This document shows, in pieces, positions 25,832-34,432 of a stretch of DNA of 64,000 nucleotides. The DNA lies in contig CAKOYF010000002.1 of the NCBI GenBank assembly GCA_934130595.1, positions 116,556 through 180,555 on the forward strand, read 5' to 3'. This DNA is from an uncultured Clostridia bacterium. Its GTDB lineage: Bacteria > Bacillota > Clostridia > TANB77 > CAG-465. A program made the position numbers and the translations under genes. Numbering within the stretch: the stretch's first letter is position 1; the number at the start of each line of letters is the position of its first letter. Under the pieces are notes generated by a model, which was given only the letters and a program-made list of their open reading frames with translations, did not search any database and was not told where the DNA came from.

Positions 25832-26755
25832 ATGAAATCAACTATAAAAAATGTTATAATTGTTATTGGCTGTATAGCATTGATTTTACTGGGAATAGCA
25901 ATAATATTTTATGGGATTCATAAAAAAGAAGAAGAGTTTAATAATGAAAGTAAAAAAATATGCTTAGAAACAATTGAAAAAAGAGATTTTTCAGTTTTTA
26001 AAAAATATATTGAAACTTTGAAAAATAGTAATCAAAAAGAAAATGTCTACCAAAAACTGGAAGAAGAGTTTAAAGCAAATGCAAATTCAATTATAAATGA
26101 TTATGAGAAATCACTTGAAATGTCAAAAGCTATAAAGGAAGAATTAACTACAAATAAAAAAAATAATGAAGAAAGATTAAATAATGTTTTAGAAATTGGA
26201 CAAAATTTGTATACTTATAATATATGCTTGATTAATGGGGAAAAAAATATTGAAAAAGGTAATTATTATAGTGCATATAAAGTGTTTGAGACTGCCAAAA
26301 ATTGTATTAAAGATATTGATAATGAAAAGTCTAATGCAATGGCAGCAAAACAAAAAGAAATTTATGATAAATCGAAAGAAGATGCAAAAGAATTTTTAAT
26401 TGATAAAATTAATAGTTCTGAAATTGATAATAATATTTCTTATAGTTTGGTAAAAGGATACATTGATATTGTAAAAGATGAAGAATTAATAAAGCTATAT
26501 AATGAGTGGAATGAAAAAAACGAGACATTAAAGAAGGAAAAACAAGCTATTGAAAAGCAAAAAGAAAAAGAGAGGAAAAAACAAGAAGGAGTTAGAATTG
26601 GAATGTCAAAACAGGATGTTTTAGATTCAATGTGGGGAGAACCGATAAAAATTAATAACACTGTGACTAGATATGGTACCCATGAACAATGGGTATATCC
26701 TAATAATAACTATTTATATTTTGAGAACGGAAAATTAACTTCAATCCAAAATTAG
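25832..26755 (+). CDS. Membrane-anchored protein with SmpA/BamE-like C-terminus
   Basis: 307 residues. Signal anchor at about 7-28, a charged helical middle with a Lys/Glu coiled coil (around 225-255), and a C-terminal ~50-residue module: GVRIGMSKQDVLDSMWGEP ... QWVYPNNNYLYFENGKLTSI. This GMTxxxVxxxxGxP/W-Y-F-G pattern is the SmpA/OmlA (BamE-like) fold, which in Gram-positives occurs on lipoproteins and anchored proteins of unknown role. AAGGAGG precedes the ATG. Confidence 0.78.
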   Translation: MKSTIKNVIIVIGCIALILLGIAIIFYGIHKKEEEFNNESKKICLETIEKRDFSVFKKYIETLKNSNQKENVYQKLEEEFKANANSIINDYEKSLEMSKAIKEELTTNKKNNEERLNNVLEIGQNLYTYNICLINGEKNIEKGNYYSAYKVFETAKNCIKDIDNEKSNAMAAKQKEIYDKSKEDAKEFLIDKINSSEIDNNISYSLVKGYIDIVKDEELIKLYNEWNEKNETLKKEKQAIEKQKEKERKKQEGVRIGMSKQDVLDSMWGEPIKINNTVTRYGTHEQWVYPNNNYLYFENGKLTSIQN

Positions 26756-26866
26756 ATATATAAAGCAAAATGGAAAGAATAAAAAAGGTTATGTAATTAA
26801 GCTAAAATTATACTTTTTGGTATATTATAGAAAGGTAAATGTGTGTAGCTAAAAAAAGCCTTTCTC

Positions 26867-27715
26867 TTAAGAGGTTGTTTGTGACAGTCTCTTAAAGTGT
26901 ACAATGAAAAAACTACGGGTTATACCCGTAGCCTTTTTTTTATTTATATTTTCTTGAATGTAATTATTTAAATCTTCCCATTCATCTGTATTATTATTTT
27001 TGATTTTTAATGAGGAAATATCAAAATTTTGTACTGATATTCTACTTTTTTGCTCAGTGTTAACTTCTCTTAAGCCATTCCCTAATCCTATTATCTCGTA
27101 TTTTTGAAAAGAATTACTATAATTTAAATATGCTAGATATGTTTTACCAGCTTCAAGATAAATATCATTATCTATTAATACTTTCAAGTAAGTATTCTGT
27201 GGATCTATGTCTGTTCCAGATTGTTTTCTTAAATATTCTCTTTTTTCTTTTGCGGCTATAGGTTGAGCTTTTTCCCAGTCATCTAGTGAAATTATACCAC
27301 CTGGTTTTATATAGCTTAAGAGTTGACCACTTAAGTCATCACCATATATAACATTATTTATTAACATATTACCATATGTCATTCCAAACGTACTATTATA
27401 ATCTGTACTAGCACCATCTATAGAAACTATTGTAACTAATGCTATAATATCAGAATTTTCTAGCAAAAACTCAGGAGTATAAGAATTCCTAAATATGACT
27501 GTTGAATAGTTCTTGTATGAGTTGTTTAAAACTTCATCAGTTATATAAGTAGAAACACCATAATATTTTTCATTGCTATTTTCACTAAGCATTTCTTTAT
27601 CAGATGTTTGACTATCAATTTTGTTTTGTTCACTTTTATTCATTGTGCATTTTATTAATACACATCCTGTTATTAATATGGTTAATAATGTTAAAAATAA
27701 AAAATATTTTTTCAT
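26867..27715 (-). CDS. Putative lipoprotein reading through a terminator
   Basis: About 282 residues from ATG 27715 (AGGA upstream). The signal sequence ends in LLTILITGC, a lipobox, so the mature protein is probably lipid-anchored at Cys. The body (SDIIALVTIVSIDG ... GLGNGLREV) recalls small surface lipoproteins with a beta fold. The last ~25 codons run through a strong hairpin plus T-run at 26913-26941 and a non-family-like tail (ATGITRSFFIVHFKRLSQ), suggesting that the original 3' end was lost. Function unknown. Confidence 0.72.
   Translation of the reverse strand: MKKYFLFLTLLTILITGCVLIKCTMNKSEQNKIDSQTSDKEMLSENSNEKYYGVSTYITDEVLNNSYKNYSTVIFRNSYTPEFLLENSDIIALVTIVSIDGASTDYNSTFGMTYGNMLINNVIYGDDLSGQLLSYIKPGGIISLDDWEKAQPIAAKEKREYLRKQSGTDIDPQNTYLKVLIDNDIYLEAGKTYLAYLNYSNSFQKYEIIGLGNGLREVNTEQKSRISVQNFDISSLKIKNNNTDEWEDLNNYIQENINKKKATGITRSFFIVHFKRLSQTTS
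26913..26941. terminator. Bidirectional terminator hairpin inside an ORF end
   Basis: Perfect CTACGGGT / ACCCGTAG stem with a 3-base loop, T-run on the right and A-run on the left. It lies within the coding frame of the lipoprotein, which is unusual. Confidence 0.8.
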
Positions 27716-27872
27716 AATATGTACCATTCCTACATTTAAATATAATTTGGGGTAATAGATAATATAATTTAAAAAATATATTATCACTTTAGTTAAATTT
27801 TATAGACAAAAATAATATTTGTCAATAATTATATAAGAAGATTAAAACTTATTCAAAGCAATTTGATAACAA

Positions 27873-27905
27873 AAAATATCAAGGTAATTAAACCTTGATA
27901 TTTTA
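27873..27905. terminator. Bidirectional terminator
   Basis: AAATATCAAGG / CCTTGATATTT with a 6-base loop, at the end of the metallopeptidase-like gene. A copy exists at 25633. Confidence 0.8.
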
Positions 27906-28571
27906 GTTATATTTATTAAATTCAGATATCATAAATTCATCGAAGTCTTTTTGAAGTGTATCAATATCATTTAAAAAGTAATTAGGATTACTAATATAGA
28001 ATAACACTTTGCTATTAGAATAATGATTTTTTATAAATTTTACTAAAAAAAATCCATAGAAATATCCATAATTGTTTGCAAATTCTTCACTAGAGTAGTT
28101 AATAAATTCTTTTAATAGCTTCTTGTTATTCAGATACTCTTCTTTTAATTTTGAAAATCTTCCAACAGTCATTTGATTTGCTAAATAGTATGCAAGTCCT
28201 TCTTCTAATAGTATTATTCTTTTGCCATTTACCTCTGTTTTGTATGATAATAAATGCACTATTTCATGTAAAGCAGTTTTTACATACTCATCTATATTTT
28301 CATTTTCAGGATAAACTAGATGTATACATTTTTCGTCTGTAAAACCTTTTACCCAATAAGGTACGTTTTCTTTGTATGAAATAGAGTGATTTAATATATA
28401 GTAATCTAAATCTTCTTTACTATCTAAGAAAATGTCTAGTATATAGTTACTTTTAAAATTAAAAAAACTTTCAATATTTTTATCTTTAAAAGCATATTGC
28501 ACCTTTTCTATAAATAAATTTACTGTATTCTCATTACATTTTTTATTTGATACTATATTTAGTTTTATCAT
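27903..28571 (-). CDS. Gluzincin-like zinc metallopeptidase domain protein
   Basis: 222 residues, no signal peptide. HEIVH at 102-106 with a downstream EEGLAYYLA at 123-131 gives the HExxH plus second-helix Glu pattern of gluzincin (peptidase MA-like) proteins. The upstream strand ILDIFLDSKEDL is consistent with the family fold. A substrate is not predictable. AGGTGATTTT precedes the start. It is in a minus-strand run with two anchored proteins upstream and the lipoprotein downstream. Confidence 0.82.
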   Translation of the reverse strand: MIKLNIVSNKKCNENTVNLFIEKVQYAFKDKNIESFFNFKSNYILDIFLDSKEDLDYYILNHSISYKENVPYWVKGFTDEKCIHLVYPENENIDEYVKTALHEIVHLLSYKTEVNGKRIILLEEGLAYYLANQMTVGRFSKLKEEYLNNKKLLKEFINYSSEEFANNYGYFYGFFLVKFIKNHYSNSKVLFYISNPNYFLNDIDTLQKDFDEFMISEFNKYN

Positions 28572-28592
28572 AAAATCACCTATATTGTAATA

Positions 28593-29036
28593 TTACTTGT
28601 ATGAAATTGTTTCAGAAAAATCACCATATTTTTGATATTCAATGTTATTAAAGTTTACTGATAATTTATAATTTTGAACAAAGATATATGTTTTATCAGA
28701 ATTTTCTTTATATACTGTTAATATATTATTTCTTTTATTATATTTTATAGATAACTCTACATTTTGGTTATCTGCATCTTTATTTTTAGTTTGTAATTCT
28801 AGTAATAGGGTTTTATCTTTAAATTCTTTTTTGGTTATAAAATTTATCAATGCGCTATTAGTTAAATTAATGCTTTCATCTTCATTACATATCTCGTTAA
28901 ATATATTATATAGTACTTCTATTTGGTTTTGATCACTTTTTAAAACATTATATTTATAAAGGTATATACTTCCTGTAATAACTACAAAAATCAATATTAA
29001 TATACTTGCTTTAACAAAAAATTTATTTTTTAACAT
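28593..29036 (-). CDS. Small membrane-anchored protein, paralogue of 29164 gene
   Basis: 147 residues: a signal anchor at about 8-28 and a beta-rich ectodomain (VELSIKYNKRNNILTVY, YKLSVNFNNIEYQKYGDFSE). The order anchor / DQNQIEVLYNIFNE / YN..ILT / Y-G is the same as in the neighbouring 158-residue protein, so the two are paralogues. GGAGG precedes the start. Unknown function. Confidence 0.75.
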   Translation of the reverse strand: MLKNKFFVKASILILIFVVITGSIYLYKYNVLKSDQNQIEVLYNIFNEICNEDESINLTNSALINFITKKEFKDKTLLLELQTKNKDADNQNVELSIKYNKRNNILTVYKENSDKTYIFVQNYKLSVNFNNIEYQKYGDFSETISYK

Positions 29037-29163
29037 AGTGCCTCCATAATTATAGTATAAAGAGAGAGTTATTATTTAGTATTTTTGTATAGGTGTTTAG
29101 TAAAAATATTATATTGTATAGTTGGTTATATATCAACAACATAGTTATAGATATTGAAAAAAA

Positions 29164-29640
29164 TTATTTACTTGGTGTCATGTGCAAGGCTTCTACCAAG
29201 CCATATGTCTCATATTTTATAGTATTTCCTTTTACGTATAATTTATATCTTATGCGATATTCTTGTATACCATTTTTTTCTCTTAAAGTAAGTGTTAAAA
29301 TAGAAGTATCTTTATTATATTCTAAATATAGAGTATGTATAAATTTGTTTTCCGTATTATTTTTTTCCAATTCCTTTAATTTCTGTACATTAGCATCATT
29401 AAATGGAATATTGTTAATAATATTAGTTAGGCAAGAGTCGTCAAGCGATATATTTCCAGAATCATATATTTTAAATTCATTAAAAAAGTTTTCATAGATG
29501 TTTTGTAGAGTATTAACTTGATTTTCTTCACTTTCTAATGTTTCAAATTTTTGTTTGTTATAATAATTTATACCAAAGTAAGTAAAAAATATACAAATAA
29601 TTAATATAATTACTGCGATTAAAGTAGAAAATTTTTTCAT
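29164..29640 (-). CDS. Small membrane-anchored protein, paralogue of 28593 gene
   Basis: 158 residues: anchor at about 6-26, then EENQVNTLQNIYENFFNEF and a beta-rich domain (LYLEYNKDTSILTLTLREK, YKLYVKGNTIKYETYG). GAGGTG precedes the start. First gene of the minus-strand group 29640-26867. No catalytic motif seen. Confidence 0.75.
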   Translation of the reverse strand: MKKFSTLIAVIILIICIFFTYFGINYYNKQKFETLESEENQVNTLQNIYENFFNEFKIYDSGNISLDDSCLTNIINNIPFNDANVQKLKELEKNNTENKFIHTLYLEYNKDTSILTLTLREKNGIQEYRIRYKLYVKGNTIKYETYGLVEALHMTPSK

Positions 29641-29979
29641 ATATTAAAACACCTCGATAACATAATATAATATAAAAATTTTTTTGTCAATTTTGTTGCA
29701 AAACTTAAAAACTTATAAAATTTTATCTAATTTTCATAATATTTTTTCTTTAAATTAACCACATATGTATAATTATATTTTTTATTTAATAATTAAAAGT
29801 AAAATTATATAAATATATTGTTAGTCTAATTATTTAATAGAATGTCCCTTATTGTAGTAATATCAGGGCTTTCAAGAATTTTGGGCAGTAGTTTGAAAAA
29901 ATAAAATATAAAAAAATAATACTAGCTAAAAAGCCAGTATTATCAATACTTTTATAGAATATTATAAAATATTTAAAAA
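29641..29979. other. Intergenic A+T-rich region with hairpin and gene-tail-like frame
   Basis: No complete gene. At 29917-29952 a hairpin TAATACT...AGTATTA with a short loop could terminate minus-strand transcripts. At 29826-29897 the minus strand holds an open tail ending in LPKILESPDITTIRDILL, with coding-like composition but no start, possibly a relic of an eroded gene. The rest shows nothing recognisable. Confidence 0.45.
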
Positions 29980-29981
29980 TA

Positions 29982-30007
29982 AAAAAAGAGGTTAAAAACC
30001 TCTAAAT
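29982..30007 (-). terminator. Intrinsic terminator of tRNA-Pro
   Basis: On the minus strand AGAGGTT/AACCTCT stem followed by TTTTTTT, directly after the tRNA 3' end. Confidence 0.85.
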
Positions 30008-30008
30008 T

Positions 30009-30084
30009 TGGTCGGAGTGACAGGACCCGAACCTGCGACCTCATGGTCCCAAACCACGCGCTCTACCAACTGAGCTACACCCCG
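30009..30084 (-). tRNA. tRNA-Pro (anticodon TGG)
   Basis: Complete cloverleaf: acceptor CGGGGTG/CACTCCG with one G-U pair, D arm GCTCAGTTGGTAGAGC, anticodon loop TTTGGGA giving TGG, T arm GCAGGTTCGGGTCCTGT, discriminator A and an encoded CCA. It is 76 bases long. Confidence 0.97.
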
Positions 30085-30249
30085 ATATTAGTATGTAATC
30101 TTTCGTACGCAATTTATTATAGCATTTGTTTAATCAAAAATCAATACTTTTTTATAAAAATATTTGTTTTTTTGCAAAATATTATATATTGTATTGTTAA
30201 TTAAAAATGTCGCGTATAATTATACAACTATATGAATGTAAATAGCAAT

Positions 30250-30305
30250 ACTTTTTTCCTAATTTACCATAAAATATTGACTTTATCTAGGAAAAAGTAT
30301 AAGAT
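30250..30305 (+). promoter_or_regulatory. Promoter of the acpS-metG run, inside an inverted repeat
   Basis: TTGACT at 30277-30282 and TAAGAT at 30300-30305 with a 17-bp spacer. An inverted repeat ACTTTTTTCCTA (30250-30261) / TAGGAAAAAGT (30288-30298) brackets the -35. This could be an operator or a DNA hairpin; nothing more can be said. Confidence 0.55.
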
Positions 30306-30344
30306 ATATTGTGTAAATATCTAAATTTTTAGCTGAAAGGAAAT

Positions 30345-30755
30345 ATGATGAAAGTATACTGTGGAACAGATATAATTGAAGTAGAAAGAATAAAAAAAGC
30401 AATTGAAAAAAATGATAGATTTAAAACAAATATATTTTCTAAAAATGAGATAGAAGATATAGAAAAAAGTAATAGCGAAGAAGTAAAATTTCAAAGATAT
30501 GCTGGAAGATTTGCATCTAAAGAAGCAATATATAAGGCAATATCTAAATTCACAGTAGAGTCAGATTATACACCTAAATTTTTAGATGTAGAAATAGTAA
30601 ATGATGAAGCATTTAAACAAAGACCTAAAGTCAATGTTATTAGTAAATCATTAGAAGAAGTTTTTATAAAATACAAAATAAAAATAGATTTAAGTATTTC
30701 GCATGTAAGAGAAAATGCCATAGCTATGGCAGTAGTAAGTATAGATAAGGAGTGA
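30345..30755 (+). CDS. acpS: Holo-[acyl-carrier-protein] synthase
   Basis: 136 residues. GTDIIEVERIKKAI at the N-terminus (Mg2+-binding Asp), FSKNEIEDIEKS, then YAGRFASKEAIYKAI with the second acidic metal ligand and DLSISHVRENAIAMAVV at the end are the AcpS landmarks. It transfers 4'-phosphopantetheine from CoA to apo-ACP, needed for fatty acid synthesis. Two consecutive ATG codons; either gives the same protein within one residue. metG starts 7 bp downstream. Confidence 0.95.
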   Translation: MMKVYCGTDIIEVERIKKAIEKNDRFKTNIFSKNEIEDIEKSNSEEVKFQRYAGRFASKEAIYKAISKFTVESDYTPKFLDVEIVNDEAFKQRPKVNVISKSLEEVFIKYKIKIDLSISHVRENAIAMAVVSIDKE

Positions 30756-30762
30756 AAATAAG

Positions 30763-32697
30763 ATGGAAGAAAATAAGAAATACTACATAACAACACCTAT
30801 ATATTATCCAAGTGGAGATTTTCATGTAGGAACATGTTATTGTACTTTAATGGCAGACACATTAGCAAGATATAAAAGATTAAGAGGTTATGATGTATTT
30901 TTTATGACAGGCACAGATGAGCATGGTCAAAAAATAGAAGAAAAAGCCAAAGCCCAAGGGATAACTCCAAAGGAATATGTGGATAATTTTGTTGTAAGGG
31001 CGCAACAATTGTGGAAAATCTTAGGTATTTCATATGATCATTATATGAGAACTACAGATGATTATCACGTAAAGGCAGTTCAAAAGATATTTGAAAGATT
31101 ACTTAAACAAGGTGATATTTATAAAGGAGAATACAAAGGATTATATTGTACTCCATGTGAATCTTTCTGGACAGAAACACAATTAGTTGATGGAAAATGC
31201 CCAGATTGTGGAAGAGAAGTAAAAGAAGTAAAAGAAGAGGCATATTTCTTCAAATTGTCTAAATATGCAGATAGATTATTAAAATATTACGAAGAACATC
31301 CAGACTTTTTAGAGCCAGAAAAAAGAAAAAATGAAATGATAAAGAATTTCTTTGAGAAAGGTCTAGAAGATCTATGTGTTACAAGAACAACAATAGATTG
31401 GGGAATAAGAGTACCATCTGATCCAAAACACACAGTATATGTTTGGATTGATGCATTAACAAACTATATAACAGCTTTAGGTTATACAACAGAAAATGAT
31501 GAGATGATGAAAAAATATTGGCCTGCAGATTTACATTTAGTAGGAAAAGAAATATTTAGATTCCACTCAATAATTTGGCCAGCAATTCTAATGGCTTTAG
31601 ATCTACCATTACCAAAGAAAATTTTTGGACATGGTTGGTTAGTTGTAAATGGTAATAAAATAAGTAAATCATTTGGAAACTACAAAGATCCTAGAATATA
31701 TATAAGAGATACAAGTGTAGATGCTTTAAGATATTATTTAATTAAAGAAGTTACATTTGGAGAAGACGGAAACTTCTCAGAAGATTTATTTGTAGAAAAA
31801 GTAAATTCAGATTTATCTAACGATTTAGGTAACTTAGTAAGTAGAGTAACAGCAATGATCGAAAAATATAATGATGGTATTGTTGTTAAAAATGATAATC
31901 TTCCATTAGAAGATATAGACAAAGATTTAATAGATACAGCAAAACAAACTGTTGTAGATTTTGAAAATGATATGGACGAACTAAAAACAAATAGTGCTAT
32001 AGCTCAAATATGGAAATTAATTTCTAAAGCAAACAAATATATAGATTTAAGTACACCATGGGTACTTGCAAAAGAAGGTAATAAAGAAAGATTAAATCAA
32101 GTATTATACAATTTAGTTGAAACTATTAGAATAATAGCAATACCTTTACAATGTTTCTTTATTGATACACCACAAAAGATTTTTGATCAAATAGGTGTAA
32201 ATAAAGAAGAAACAACATGGGATAGTTCTAAAGAATTTGGAATAATAAAAGATGGAACTAAAGTTAAAAAAGGTGAAATATTATTCCCTAGAATAGAAAA
32301 AAGTGAAGAACTATTTAAAGTTGAAGAAGAGACTGTAGAAGAAGAAAAAGAAGATAGAAAAGGAATAATAACAATAGACGAACTAGATAAAGTTGAACTT
32401 AAAGTAGGACAAATCAAAGAAGTAGAAAAAATTGCAAAAGCTAGAAAACTATATAAACTACAAGTTGATGTTGGAGAAAAAGAGTTAAGAACAATTGTAT
32501 CTGGACTTGTACCATACTATACTGAAGAAGAACTTACTGGTAAACAAGTTGTTGTAGTTACTAATTTAAAACCTGCTAAATTATGCGGAATAGAATCTAA
32601 TGGAATGCTACTTGCAGCAGGAGATGATGATGTGGTAAAATTATTAGTACTAGATAATAACAATGGTACACTAGAAAATGGTTCTAACATACATTAG
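30763..32697 (+). CDS. metG: Methionyl-tRNA synthetase with C-terminal tRNA-binding domain
   Basis: 644 residues. N-terminal Rossmann catalytic domain with YYITTPIYYPSGDFHVGT, where the signature reads HVGT in place of the usual HIGH; MTGTDEHGQKIEEKA; a zinc knuckle CTPCESFW ... CPDCGR; and KISKSFGN (KMSKS loop). The C-terminal ~110 residues (ELKVGQIKEVEKIAKARKLYKLQVDVG) form the dimerising OB-fold EMAP/Trbp111-like domain. It charges tRNA-Met. GGAG lies upstream of the ATG. No T-box precedes it, since it is downstream of acpS. Confidence 0.97.
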   Translation: MEENKKYYITTPIYYPSGDFHVGTCYCTLMADTLARYKRLRGYDVFFMTGTDEHGQKIEEKAKAQGITPKEYVDNFVVRAQQLWKILGISYDHYMRTTDDYHVKAVQKIFERLLKQGDIYKGEYKGLYCTPCESFWTETQLVDGKCPDCGREVKEVKEEAYFFKLSKYADRLLKYYEEHPDFLEPEKRKNEMIKNFFEKGLEDLCVTRTTIDWGIRVPSDPKHTVYVWIDALTNYITALGYTTENDEMMKKYWPADLHLVGKEIFRFHSIIWPAILMALDLPLPKKIFGHGWLVVNGNKISKSFGNYKDPRIYIRDTSVDALRYYLIKEVTFGEDGNFSEDLFVEKVNSDLSNDLGNLVSRVTAMIEKYNDGIVVKNDNLPLEDIDKDLIDTAKQTVVDFENDMDELKTNSAIAQIWKLISKANKYIDLSTPWVLAKEGNKERLNQVLYNLVETIRIIAIPLQCFFIDTPQKIFDQIGVNKEETTWDSSKEFGIIKDGTKVKKGEILFPRIEKSEELFKVEEETVEEEKEDRKGIITIDELDKVELKVGQIKEVEKIAKARKLYKLQVDVGEKELRTIVSGLVPYYTEEELTGKQVVVVTNLKPAKLCGIESNGMLLAAGDDDVVKLLVLDNNNGTLENGSNIH

Positions 32698-32741
32698 AAT
32701 TTGTATGTTATTAATGAGGTTATAGGAGGTAAACAAAAGAT

Positions 32742-33554
32742 ATGGAAAATGAAAACAAGGAAGATCTAGAAAAAAAAGAAAAAGTTGAAACAAATACTCT
32801 AGATGAAAAACAAGAAAATGTTCAAACAGAGCAAGTTGAACAAGAAAAAGCTGCTGTAGACAGTGAAACATACTATGATGATATTGATTATCAAAAGAAA
32901 GAAAATGTTGAAGAAGTAAAAGAAAAAACAAGGAGTGTATTAAAAGAAGTGCTAGATTGGGTAATGTGTTTTGTAATTGCATTTGTAGTATATCTAATAA
33001 TTAATTATTTCTTTATATGTGCTCCTACAGTAAAACAAGCTTCAATGTACCCTACAATTAAAAATGGTGAAAAAGTATTAACTATTAGACCATGGCTTAA
33101 AGGTGAGAAATTTAATTACGGAGATATAATAACATTTGAAGCACCAATAGATAATAAATTATATTTAGATACAGATGAAACATTATATACAGCACAATAT
33201 GAAAATTATACAGGAATTACATTATTCTTATACAAATTCCTAGACATAAATAAAGTTAGTTATATAAAAAGAGTTATAGGATTACCAGGTGATCATATAG
33301 AAATAAAAGACGGAAACGTATATAGAAATGGCGAAAAATTAGAAGAGGATTATATAAGAAGTGAAGTAGTTACTGGAGTTCAGGAAGAAGAGTATGCAGA
33401 TGTTGTTGTTCCTGAAGGTACAATATATGTTATGGGAGATAACAGAGAACAAAGTAAAGATTCTAGAAGTTTTGGATGTATTCCATATGATAGAGTAAAT
33501 GGTTACCTTGTTTGTAGAATATGGCCTCTAAATAAGATTGGAGCAGTAAAATAA
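32742..33554 (+). CDS. lepB: Signal peptidase I with acidic cytoplasmic extension
   Basis: 270 residues. The first ~65 are very Glu/Lys-rich and presumably cytoplasmic, then one membrane span (about 72-92). The S26 motifs follow: QASMYPTI with the catalytic Ser, YIKRVIGLPGDHIEI with the catalytic Lys, and MGDNREQSKDSRSFG. It cleaves signal peptides on the outer face of the membrane. The acidic N-terminal extension is longer than in Bacillus SipS. AGGAGGT precedes the ATG by 9 bp. Confidence 0.96.
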   Translation: MENENKEDLEKKEKVETNTLDEKQENVQTEQVEQEKAAVDSETYYDDIDYQKKENVEEVKEKTRSVLKEVLDWVMCFVIAFVVYLIINYFFICAPTVKQASMYPTIKNGEKVLTIRPWLKGEKFNYGDIITFEAPIDNKLYLDTDETLYTAQYENYTGITLFLYKFLDINKVSYIKRVIGLPGDHIEIKDGNVYRNGEKLEEDYIRSEVVTGVQEEEYADVVVPEGTIYVMGDNREQSKDSRSFGCIPYDRVNGYLVCRIWPLNKIGAVK

Positions 33555-33589
33555 GTATAAAAATATAAAATATAAAAAGGGGAATGGAT

Positions 33590-34432
33590 ATGTTTGAAAA
33601 TATTGTTGGACATCAAAAGCAAAAGGAAATTTTAAACAGGAGTTTAGATAGTGGCAATATTTCTCATGCATATCTATTTTTTGGCGATAGTGGAATAGGA
33701 AAATATAAGATTGCATGTGAATTTGCTAAGCAAATACTAAAAACTGAAAGCTTAGATAATTATCCGGATTTTAAAGTTATTTCAAAAAAAGAAGATAAAA
33801 AAGATATATTAGTAGAGCAAATACGTAAAGAACTAATAGATGAAGTGTATATAGTTCCCGCAGCAGGAGATAGAAAAGTGTATATAATAAATAATGCAGA
33901 AGCTTTAACAGTTGCTGCACAAAACACACTACTAAAAACACTTGAAGAACCACCTAAATATATTACAATAATACTTGTTTCTTCAAATATAAGTGCTTTT
34001 TTAACAACTATACTTTCAAGAGTAACTAAAATTTCTTTTGAGGGAATATCAGACGAAGAATTAAAAGCATATATATATGAAAAGTATAAAGTTACATTTA
34101 AAGATAATATTTTAAAGTATTTAAATGGTTCAATTGGAAAAGCAGAAGATGTTATAGAAAATAATTTGCTAGAAAAATTTGAAGCTGTAGACGAACTATA
34201 TGGCCTTTTAAATGGATTAAATACCATAGGAGCAATGAAGTATTCAACCAGTATAGATTTTTCAAATGATGACCTTTTAGACTATCTAGAATATGTATTA
34301 TATCTAAATGACAAGTTTAATTGCGTGAAAATAGTAGAAAATGCAAAAAATAGATTAAAATTTAATGGGAATTATGATATAATCATAGATAGTATGCTAC
34401 TAAGATTAATAGATAGCATAAAGGAGGAATAA
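33590..34432 (+). CDS. holB: DNA polymerase III delta' subunit
   Basis: About 280 residues. MFENIVGHQKQKEIL, then HAYLFFGDSGIGK (Walker A), NPDF-like YPDFKVI, NNAEALTVAAQNTLLKTLEEP (the clamp-loader delta' signature) and ILSRVTKI. The four-Cys zinc module normally between Walker A and the YPD strand is missing. The subunit is part of the clamp loader that places the sliding clamp on DNA. ATG 33590 is preferred because the ATG at 33584 lies only 2 bp after AAGGGGA. It ends immediately before ricT (TAA then ATG). Confidence 0.92.
   Translation: MFENIVGHQKQKEILNRSLDSGNISHAYLFFGDSGIGKYKIACEFAKQILKTESLDNYPDFKVISKKEDKKDILVEQIRKELIDEVYIVPAAGDRKVYIINNAEALTVAAQNTLLKTLEEPPKYITIILVSSNISAFLTTILSRVTKISFEGISDEELKAYIYEKYKVTFKDNILKYLNGSIGKAEDVIENNLLEKFEAVDELYGLLNGLNTIGAMKYSTSIDFSNDDLLDYLEYVLYLNDKFNCVKIVENAKNRLKFNGNYDIIIDSMLLRLIDSIKEE

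Noticed and set aside
29093..29497. Plus-strand frame of 134 codons opposite the anchored protein at 29164-29640
   Set aside because: No ribosome site and hydrophobic antisense-like composition; the minus-strand gene has an anchor, ribosome site and a paralogue.
33760..34227. Minus-strand frame of 155 codons inside holB
   Set aside because: Shadow; holB motifs and operon structure on the plus strand are decisive.
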